A stretch of DNA of 8,072 bases from Thermoplasmatota archaeon (lineage in GTDB: Archaea; Thermoplasmatota; Thermoplasmata; RBG-16-68-12; JAGMCJ01): assembly GCA_022848825.1 (NCBI GenBank), contig JAJISH010000317.1, forward strand, positions 1 through 8,072, given 5' to 3'. The position numbers and the translations under genes are program-made. Each line of letters opens with the position of its first letter. Within the stretch, counting starts at the first letter, position 1. Of the stretch, positions 1 to 4,340 are shown piece by piece. The notes under the pieces were generated by a model. The model saw nothing but the letters and a program-made list of their open reading frames with translations. It did no database searches and was not told where the DNA came from.

Positions 1-160
1 CAGGGACAGGGCAGGGATCGGCGCTGGAGACAAGTTGGCAGTCGTCATCTGGGAAAGGGGTGATGAGATCTGCTGCATCACACTGATCAAGGTCGAGGGG
101 CTGGCAGAGATGGTCAAGGGTCATCTCGGGCCCATCATGAAGGATGTGCTGGAGGAGTAG
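1..160 (+). CDS. AbrB/SpoVT-type protein, HgcAB-associated family (3' end only)
   Basis: Only the last 52 codons are present, read from base 2 to the TAG at 158-160; the N-terminus lies outside the window. The visible part begins RDRAGIGAGDKLAVVIWERG and continues through a Cys pair (EICCITLIKV) to an acidic tail. The GIGAGDKLAVV segment is the second half of an AbrB swapped-hairpin fold. The Cys pair and the following LAEMVKGHLGPIMKDVLEE match my memory of the small Cys-containing family named HgcAB-associated protein, a presumed DNA-binding regulator; that is recall, not a search. The next gene, arsM, starts 13 bases after the stop, so the two are probably one operon and this protein could regulate it. 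Without the N-terminal part, where the family usually has another Cys cluster, the family call is moderate. It could be another AbrB protein. Confidence 0.7.
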   Translation, partial: RDRAGIGAGDKLAVVIWERGDEICCITLIKVEGLAEMVKGHLGPIMKDVLEE

Positions 161-161
161 C

Positions 162-169
162 GGAGGTGA
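162..169 (+). promoter_or_regulatory. Ribosome binding site of arsM
   Basis: GGAGGTGA lies 4 bases before the ATG at 174. It is a near-complete match to the anti-Shine-Dalgarno sequence and decides the start: the in-frame ATG at 144 lies inside the upstream coding region and has no such site. Confidence 0.85.
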
Positions 170-173
170 AGGA

Positions 174-1001
174 ATGAAGGACGATGAGGTCAAGAAGGCA
201 GTGAAGGAAGGCTATGCGAAGATCGCCAAGAAGAGCTGTTCATGCTGCGGGCCCGCGGTCGATGCTTGTGGGACTCCGAGGGGGTCCCAGGTCAGCAAGG
301 GCGTTGGCTACACGGACGAGGAGCTGAAGGCCATTCCCGAGGACGCGGACATGGGTCTCGGATGCGGGAACCCGGTCGCCCTTTCCACTCTCAGGGAGGG
401 CGAGACCGTCCTCGACCTCGGCTCGGGCGGGGGCATCGACTGCTTCCTCGCGGCCGGGAGGGTCGGCGAGAAGGGGAGGGTCATCGGCGTCGACATGACC
501 GCCGAGATGGTCGAGAGGGCCAGAGAGAACGCCAAGAGGGGCGGCTTCGAGAACGTGGAGTTCCGGCTCGGCGACATCGAGGACATTCCGGTCGATGACG
601 GCTCGGTCGACGTGATAATCTCGAACTGCGTGATCAATCTCTCACCTGACAAGGGGAAGGTCTTCAGGGAGGCCTTCAGGGTCCTGACACCAGGGGGCAG
701 GATGTTCGTCTCGGACATCGTCCTGCTGAAGGAGCTGCCAGAGGCGGTGAGAGCCGACATGGGAGCGTACGTCGGCTGCCTTTCCGGGGCGGTCCTCAGA
801 GAGGATTACATCGGACTGATCGAGCAGGCCGGCTTCCAGGACGTGAGCATCAGGACCGAGTCCGGCTGTTCCATGGAGGTCCTGTCGAACGACCCGACGG
901 TGAGCGCCATGATGAGCAGCTTCGACCTGTCCCGGGAAGAGGCGGAGGAAGCCATCCGCTCCGTGATCAGCGTGATAGTCGAGGGCACGAAACCCGTTTG
1001 A
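174..1001 (+). CDS. arsM: Arsenite S-adenosylmethyltransferase
   Basis: A 275-residue cytosolic enzyme expected to transfer methyl groups from S-adenosylmethionine to thiol-bound As(III). The class I methyltransferase fold is clear: motif I VLDLGSGGGIDCFLAA at residues 79-94, the acidic end of strand 2 (VIGVD, 103-107) and the GDIEDIP segment at 133-139. Family-specific Cys residues are all present: the N-terminal cluster CSCCG (22-26), Cys64 in GLGCGNP, Cys152 in SNCVINLSPDK and Cys202 in YVGCLSG. Cys64, Cys152 and Cys202 are the likely As(III) ligands by analogy with characterised ArsM enzymes. Length is normal for archaeal and bacterial ArsM. It follows the AbrB-like gene closely and precedes a thioredoxin gene, a plausible reductant for catalysis, although that gene has its own promoter. 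Another UbiE-like methyltransferase is unlikely given the complete Cys set. Confidence 0.92.
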   Translation: MKDDEVKKAVKEGYAKIAKKSCSCCGPAVDACGTPRGSQVSKGVGYTDEELKAIPEDADMGLGCGNPVALSTLREGETVLDLGSGGGIDCFLAAGRVGEKGRVIGVDMTAEMVERARENAKRGGFENVEFRLGDIEDIPVDDGSVDVIISNCVINLSPDKGKVFREAFRVLTPGGRMFVSDIVLLKELPEAVRADMGAYVGCLSGAVLREDYIGLIEQAGFQDVSIRTESGCSMEVLSNDPTVSAMMSSFDLSREEAEEAIRSVISVIVEGTKPV

Positions 1002-1061
1002 GGGCGAAGAGCTTCGGGCGGTTCTCGCGCGTCCCTCTGAACCGCATCCCGCGACAAACGA

Positions 1062-1067
1062 TTTATA
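1062..1067 (+). promoter_or_regulatory. TATA box of the thioredoxin gene
   Basis: TTTATA stands in the 108-base gap between arsM and the thioredoxin gene, 43 bases before the start codon. Transcription would begin near 1090, leaving a leader of about 20 bases that holds AAGGAGAT (1099-1106), 3 bases before the ATG. So the thioredoxin gene can be transcribed separately from arsM. Confidence 0.6.
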
Positions 1068-1109
1068 CTGACGGAGCGTTGCGCCATCACTGGTTCTGAA
1101 GGAGATCTC

Positions 1110-1457
1110 ATGGGAAGTTCTGATTCGCCATCCGAGCTCATGGAGCTGAACGACGGCAACTTCGACAGCGTCGTATCGACAAACGATAACGTGGTAATCG
1201 ACTGCTGGGCGCCCTGGTGCGGTCCCTGCCTCGCTCTGGAGCCCGCGATCAAGGAGCTCGCAAAGGAATACGAGGGCAGGATACTCTTCGCGAAGATGAA
1301 CACGGACGCGAACCTGGAAACCGCCAGGAAGCTCGGGATAATGTCCCTGCCGACCATACTGTTCTTCAGCAACGGCGAGCACGAGGACAGGATTACGGGC
1401 GGGGTCCAGAAGCGCGTCATCCAGGAGAAGGTCGAAGAGCTGATGGGCTCGAGATAG
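1110..1457 (+). CDS. Thioredoxin
   Basis: A 115-residue single-domain thioredoxin, a cytosolic dithiol-disulfide reductase. The active site WCGPC is at residues 36-40, after strand VVIDCWAPWC, and the conserved cis-proline is Pro81 in MSLPT. The C-terminal part keeps the FFSNGE turn and the GG of ITGG. An additional Cys (Cys32) replaces the usual Phe of the 'DFWA' stretch, and Leu follows the active site where Lys or Arg is more usual; both may shift redox behaviour. A short N-terminal extension (residues 1-10) precedes the fold. The start is supported by AAGGAGAT just upstream. Partners cannot be read from sequence. The nearby arsM is one candidate, because thioredoxin is known to support ArsM turnover. 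No thioredoxin reductase gene is in the window. Confidence 0.93.
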   Translation: MGSSDSPSELMELNDGNFDSVVSTNDNVVIDCWAPWCGPCLALEPAIKELAKEYEGRILFAKMNTDANLETARKLGIMSLPTILFFSNGEHEDRITGGVQKRVIQEKVEELMGSR

Positions 1458-1458
1458 G

Positions 1459-1465
1459 TTTTTAT
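1459..1465 (+). promoter_or_regulatory. TATA box of arcS, overlapping the 3' end of the thioredoxin unit
   Basis: TTTTTAT begins two bases after the thioredoxin stop (1455-1457). Its centre is about 29 bases before the TTG at 1491, which predicts transcription beginning at or next to the start codon. The T5 run could also serve as a weak terminator for the thioredoxin transcript. Confidence 0.55.
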
Positions 1466-1490
1466 CTCCGCCGTCTCTTGCACAGACCGA

Positions 1491-3275
1491 TTGCTCGAAA
1501 CGTTGAGACGAGACTGGCTGGCCCGCATAGGGAAATGGGACCTGATGGACTGGACCGTGGAGACGCCCAACGTCCTCTGCTTTCAGAGCGACAGGGTGCG
1601 TCCTCCCGAGAGCTCGGAGGTCCTGCTCCTCTCGAAGGAGACGGAGACGGACAAGCCGTTCGTCCTGGACGCGGGTAGCGCCTTTCTGCCGTCGGACCTG
1701 TCAGGGGAGAACGTCATACCGCCAGACCTGGGCTATCCGATGAGCCTGGACGACATCAACGTCACGGGAGAGGGGGACGACTTCGTCGTCGTCCGCGGCC
1801 GGAGCACGGAGCTTGCAGAGCGCGTCACGGAGCTCCCCGAGCGGGTCTTCGTCCTCGGGAACGCCATGGAGATGCTCAGGCACCCGCTGGAGTTCGCGAA
1901 GAGAGTAATGGCGGTCAGGTCCAGCATGTCGCCCCACGGGCTGGCATACGCCCCGGGCATCGCCACGCCCGCGAACCTGAGCGTGCTCATCTACTGCAGC
2001 GTCGACCTCGCGGACTCCCTGAGGGTGGTCGTGGAATCGGGCTACGGCAGGTTCCACACGGAGAGGGGGTCAATGCCCTACGAGGAGGCTGGCAGGAAGA
2101 TCTGCCACTGCCCGACCTGCGAGGAAGGAGTGACCAAAGACAACCTGAGGGACCACAACTCCCACGTCCTGTTGAGGGAGCTCCAGGTGTGCAGGAACGC
2201 CATCGAGCGCGGGCGGTTGAGGGAACTGGCGGAGAGGAGGATGCTCTCGAGCGCTTGGTGCGTTTCGGTCATGAGGCACATGGACCGGAGGCTCTACGCG
2301 GCGGTGGAACCGAGCGTCCCCGTGACGGGCGGGGAGGTTCTCGCCCTGTCCGATGCTTCCCTGTACCGACCGGACGTGCTCAGGTTCAGGAAGAGGCTGC
2401 TTCAGCGCTACTCGAGACCGCCAGGCGCGGCGGTGCTCCTGCTCATCCCGTGCTCGGCCCGCAAGCCGTACTCGCTCTCCAAGTCCCACAGGATATTCAG
2501 GCGGGCGGTGAAGGCGTCCGGGAACAGGCCTGCGATCCACGAGATGATAGTGACGTCTCCCCTCGGACTCGTCCCGAGGGAGCTGGAGCTCTTCCATCCC
2601 GCCCAGGACTACGACATACCGGTCACGGGAGACTGGAGCGGGGAGGAGGCGAAGATCATCCGCGAGGAGCTGCAGTCTTTCCTGGAGCGCAACGAGTACA
2701 CCCGCATGGTCGTCCATCTCGGGGCGGAGAAGGAGCTCCTCTCCGACATGCTGGAGGACGCCGTGTTCATGACGGAGGGATCGCTGACCTCGTCATCCTC
2801 GATCGTGGCTCTCGGGAAGGCCCTTACCGAGGCGACCGAGGACGTCGAGCGGACGGGGAGGAAGGAGAGGCTCATCCAGGACGTCAGGAACCTGGCCGTG
2901 TTCCAGTTCGGGGACGTGGGCGGGGACCTCGTGAAGGACTGCGGGCTCAGGGGAAGGTACCCCAACGTCAGGATAATCGGGGAGGAGCATCTCGCAACGC
3001 TCGTGCCGTCAAGGGGGATGCTCTCGCTCACGCTGGAGGGGGGAAGGATCCTTGCGCGGGAGAAGGCGTACTGCGTCACGATCGAGGACTTCCGCCCTGA
3101 GGGGAACATATTCGCGATCGGCGTCACGGGCGCGGACCCGAACATAAGGGAAGGGGACGATGTCGCCGTCGTCTGCGGGGACGAGGTTCGAGCGGTCGGC
3201 GTGGCCCGCATGCCCGCCAAGGAGATGGTCGAGAGCAAGCGCGGCGAGGCCGTGCGCGTCAGACACAAAGCATAA
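1491..3275 (+). CDS. arcS: Archaeosine synthase subunit alpha (tRNA-guanine transglycosylase-like)
   Basis: A 594-residue enzyme of archaeosine (G+) biosynthesis. It acts on preQ0 placed at position 15 in the D-loop of tRNAs; in characterised archaea ArcS attaches lysine to preQ0 and the radical-SAM partner RaSEA then releases archaeosine. Residues 1-260 are TGT-like, with RDWLARIGKW near the start, a zinc-type CxCxxC (Cys205, Cys207, Cys210) and a following His (His222 or His225). The DUF5591 core carries the ArcS signature PCSARKPYSLSKSH at 320-333, followed by TSPLGLVPRELE. A PUA RNA-binding domain occupies about 520-594. No ATG lies between the preceding stop and residue 19; TTG at 1491 keeps the conserved N-terminus and fits a leaderless transcript. 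Alternatives are TTG 1503 and ATG 1545, which would lose conserved residues. The tRNA-Gly downstream has G15. No RaSEA gene is in view. Confidence 0.9.
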   Translation: MLETLRRDWLARIGKWDLMDWTVETPNVLCFQSDRVRPPESSEVLLLSKETETDKPFVLDAGSAFLPSDLSGENVIPPDLGYPMSLDDINVTGEGDDFVVVRGRSTELAERVTELPERVFVLGNAMEMLRHPLEFAKRVMAVRSSMSPHGLAYAPGIATPANLSVLIYCSVDLADSLRVVVESGYGRFHTERGSMPYEEAGRKICHCPTCEEGVTKDNLRDHNSHVLLRELQVCRNAIERGRLRELAERRMLSSAWCVSVMRHMDRRLYAAVEPSVPVTGGEVLALSDASLYRPDVLRFRKRLLQRYSRPPGAAVLLLIPCSARKPYSLSKSHRIFRRAVKASGNRPAIHEMIVTSPLGLVPRELELFHPAQDYDIPVTGDWSGEEAKIIREELQSFLERNEYTRMVVHLGAEKELLSDMLEDAVFMTEGSLTSSSSIVALGKALTEATEDVERTGRKERLIQDVRNLAVFQFGDVGGDLVKDCGLRGRYPNVRIIGEEHLATLVPSRGMLSLTLEGGRILAREKAYCVTIEDFRPEGNIFAIGVTGADPNIREGDDVAVVCGDEVRAVGVARMPAKEMVESKRGEAVRVRHKA

Positions 3276-3278
3276 GGA

Positions 3279-3285
3279 TTTATTA
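3279..3285 (+). promoter_or_regulatory. TATA box of the small membrane protein gene
   Basis: TTTATTA starts four bases after the arcS stop. It predicts transcription from about 3307, just before an AAGGAT ribosome site at 3307-3312 and the ATG at 3319, so the leader would be very short. Confidence 0.45.
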
Positions 3286-3318
3286 GAGAGAATCACTATA
3301 CGTCACAAGGATGGGATA

Positions 3319-3555
3319 ATGGACGCTCTTGTCACCGCGCTAGTCTCGGGAACCGTTCTCTTCGTGGCTCTTGGAATACTCATTCTTTTCCTTGACGATA
3401 TCGACCTCAAGGTGCTCTTGGGAGCCTTCTTCGTCATCGTGGGCATTTCCCTGGGGCTCTTCGCTCTCGGGGTCGCTGACTGGGGGACGGTCGTGCTGTC
3501 CCTCTCCTTTGCGCTCATCGTGAAGCAGGTGCTCTCTCACACACAGTTCTATTGA
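3319..3555 (+). CDS. Small membrane protein of unknown function (three predicted helices)
   Basis: I do not recognise this 78-residue protein. It is almost entirely hydrophobic, with three likely membrane helices: about residues 4-25 (ALVSGTVLFVALGILILFL), 32-53 (VLLGAFFVIVGISLGLFALG) and 55-72 (WGTVVLSLSFALIVKQVL). The loop between helices 1 and 2 is short and acidic (DDIDLK), and the C-terminus is SHTQFY. There is no signal peptide cleavage site, catalytic motif or Cys. The start at 3319 is chosen because AAGGAT lies 6 bases before it and a TATA box lies 34 bases before it; the longer open frame upstream is arcS coding sequence in another phase. It follows arcS by 43 bases, probably as its own transcript, and the context suggests no function. 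Confidence 0.75.
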   Translation: MDALVTALVSGTVLFVALGILILFLDDIDLKVLLGAFFVIVGISLGLFALGVADWGTVVLSLSFALIVKQVLSHTQFY

Positions 3556-3590
3556 CGCGAGCACTTTCACTCCACTCCCCCCTTCTTACG

Positions 3591-3598
3591 TATTTAAA
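3591..3598 (+). promoter_or_regulatory. TATA box of the 24-codon transcription unit
   Basis: TATTTAAA lies 39 bases before the small ORF start and predicts transcription from about 3620. A C/T-rich tract at 3562-3588 precedes it and may be where the membrane protein transcript ends. Confidence 0.6.
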
Positions 3599-3636
3599 GG
3601 ACGAGGACTTCTCTCATCTCACAGGGGTGAAGAAAG

Positions 3637-3711
3637 ATGGACGAAAACCACTACAGTTGGGAAGATGTCTACCGCTCATACGGTTGCTCCACTGACTATG
3701 AAGATGACTGA
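3637..3711 (+). CDS. 24-residue acidic, tyrosine-rich microprotein or leader peptide
   Basis: A very short ORF, unrecognised. It reads MDENHYSWEDVYRSYGC and continues for seven residues to an acidic end (DYEDD), stop TGA. Eight of 24 residues are Asp or Glu, four are Tyr, with one Trp and one Cys. Translation is well supported: GGGGTGA at 3624-3630 is a good Shine-Dalgarno site 6 bases before the ATG. Transcription is supported by TATTTAAA upstream and by a strong hairpin terminator 20 bases after the stop. The whole unit is about 150 bases. No long gene follows in the same transcript before the terminator, so it may be a stand-alone microprotein gene, the leader of an attenuation device acting on the tRNA downstream, or a small RNA with a translated segment. 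Nothing in the sequence decides the function. Confidence 0.6.
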   Translation: MDENHYSWEDVYRSYGCSTDYEDD

Positions 3712-3730
3712 GTTCCGTGCCCATCCCGTT

Positions 3731-3770
3731 AAGATAGCTGTGGGGTGATCCCCACCTATCTTCTTTTTTT
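3731..3770 (+). terminator. Strong intrinsic-type terminator
   Basis: AAGATAG and GTGGGG pair with CCCCAC and CTATCTT around a TGAT loop. That makes a 13-bp stem with one CT bulge on the 5' side (3731-3762), followed by a run of seven T at 3764-3770. It is the best hairpin-plus-T structure in the window and closes the 24-codon unit. Hairpins of this bacterial kind are not general in archaea, where T-runs alone usually suffice, so the stem may also stabilise the RNA 3' end. Confidence 0.75.
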
Positions 3771-3810
3771 CGAAAAGGTAATGAAGAGAGGCTTGTTTAT
3801 GCTAGGACGG

Positions 3811-3885
3811 GCAGGCGTGATCCAGCCTGGTCTAGGATTTTGGCCTTCCAAGCCAACTGCCCGGGTTCGAATCCCGGCGCCTGCA
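3811..3885 (+). tRNA. tRNA-Gly (anticodon UCC)
   Basis: A complete 75-base cloverleaf. The acceptor stem GCAGGCG (3811-3817) pairs with CGCCTGC (3878-3884), and the discriminator is A at 3885. The D stem is ATCC with GGAT, and the anticodon stem is TTGGC with GCCAA around the loop CTTCCAA, with the anticodon TCC at 3847-3849. The T stem is CCGGG with CCCGG around TTCGAAT. The CCA end is not encoded and there is no intron. G15 (base 3825), the site of archaeosine in archaeal tRNAs, is present, which links it to arcS in this window. I see no convincing promoter: TTTAT at 3796-3800 is only 11 bases upstream, too close for a TATA box. Confidence 0.95.
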
Positions 3886-3902
3886 CTGCACGCTGCTCTA
3901 CG

Positions 3903-4127
3903 TCAGTCTGACTGGTCGTCAACGATGTGGGCGATGTCCTCGAGTTCCCGCACGACCTCAACCATATCCTGCACGTCCTTTCCTCTGCTTGAGATCTCAC
4001 AGACGAGCTCTTTGGCGTCCTCGATCGTGTGATGCTTCATCCAGTCCATGGCTTCCGCATCGTTCATCTTGACTTTCTTCTTCCTGACTGTCTTTTTCCG
4101 TACCACCGATGTCACATCCCATCTCAT
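3903..4127 (-). CDS. Small protein of unknown function, basic N-terminus and acidic helical C-terminus
   Basis: I do not recognise this 74-residue protein. The N-terminus is strongly basic (RKKTVRKKKVK, residues 10-20). The rest looks helical: MNDAEAMDWMKHHTIEDAKELVCEI, then a glycine break (SSRGKDV), then DMVEVVRELEDIAHIVDD. There is one Cys and no clear helix-turn-helix. The ATG at 4127 is preferred. An upstream in-frame TTG at 4151 coincides with the predicted transcription start and would give a leaderless 82-residue form, and an internal ATG at 4067 would give 54 residues without the basic stretch. A good - strand TATA box and a palindromic operator-like site lie directly upstream, which supports a real, regulated gene. 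Its stop is 17 bases from the end of tRNA-Gly, with which it converges. Confidence 0.7.
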   Translation of the reverse strand: MRWDVTSVVRKKTVRKKKVKMNDAEAMDWMKHHTIEDAKELVCEISSRGKDVQDMVEVVRELEDIAHIVDDQSD

Positions 4128-4129
4128 TG

Positions 4130-4151
4130 TTGTCCGATAATTGTCGGACAA
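4130..4151. promoter_or_regulatory. Palindromic operator-like site over the - strand transcription start
   Basis: TTGTCCGA (4130-4137) and its exact reverse complement TCGGACAA (4144-4151) flank a six-base spacer that is itself mostly palindromic, so 20 of 22 bases obey the symmetry. It covers the predicted transcription start and leader of the - strand gene, where a bound dimeric regulator would block initiation. The regulator is unknown. Confidence 0.65.
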
Positions 4152-4172
4152 ATCAACTGTATATGGCTGCCA

Positions 4173-4181
4173 TTATAAAAA
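4173..4181 (-). promoter_or_regulatory. TATA box of the - strand small gene
   Basis: Read on the - strand this is TTTTTATAA, centred at 4177. Transcription would start near 4150, at the edge of the palindrome, giving a leader of about 23 bases before the ATG at 4127. Confidence 0.65.
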
Positions 4182-4287
4182 CGTTCCCCTCTTCCCACCA
4201 AGGGACGATGGATCGCACGCTAGACCGTTTCCGTGCGACTCGAGGGGTCGCGCTTCCGTCCCGGGACCTGCTCTCCAGCGGTGCTGG

Positions 4288-4306
4288 TTGTCCGAAGATT
4301 ATAAAT
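4288..4306 (+). promoter_or_regulatory. TPR gene promoter: TATA box with operator-like half-site
   Basis: TTATAAAT at 4299-4306 is a good TATA box 35 bases before the ATG at 4341, with transcription expected near 4327-4330. Directly before it, TTGTCCGA at 4288-4295 repeats exactly the half-site of the palindrome at 4130-4151. It occupies the position where TFB contacts DNA, so a bound factor could help or block TFB. A matching inverted partner is not present. Confidence 0.6.
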
Positions 4307-4340
4307 CGACCACCATCCATTGACGTTCGGGTGGAAGGGC

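Noticed and set aside
144..173. Upstream ATG of arsM at 144
   Set aside because: It lies inside the preceding coding region, lacks a ribosome site and adds ten residues not expected in ArsM; GGAGGTGA points to 174.
1005..1016. Small inverted repeat CGAAG-AG-CTTCG after arsM
   Set aside because: A two-base loop is too small for a stable hairpin and no T-run follows, so it is not a convincing terminator.
1052..1187. Eleven-base direct repeat CGACAAACGAT at 1052-1062 and 1177-1187
   Set aside because: Several 11-base matches are expected by chance in 8 kb, and the second copy lies in thioredoxin coding sequence.
642..1570. - strand open frames antisense to arsM and thioredoxin
   Set aside because: Both + strand genes are unambiguous by motif, so these are shadow frames.
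3796..3800. TTTAT before tRNA-Gly as its TATA box
   Set aside because: It is 11 bases from the mature 5' end, so transcription would start inside the tRNA.
3902..3912. GTCAG-T-CTGAC palindrome at the stop of the - strand gene
   Set aside because: It has only five base pairs with a single central base and no T-run on either strand; probably chance.
3745..4032. + strand open frame of 95 codons across the tRNA
   Set aside because: It runs through the tRNA gene and antisense to the small - strand gene, and has no ribosome site.
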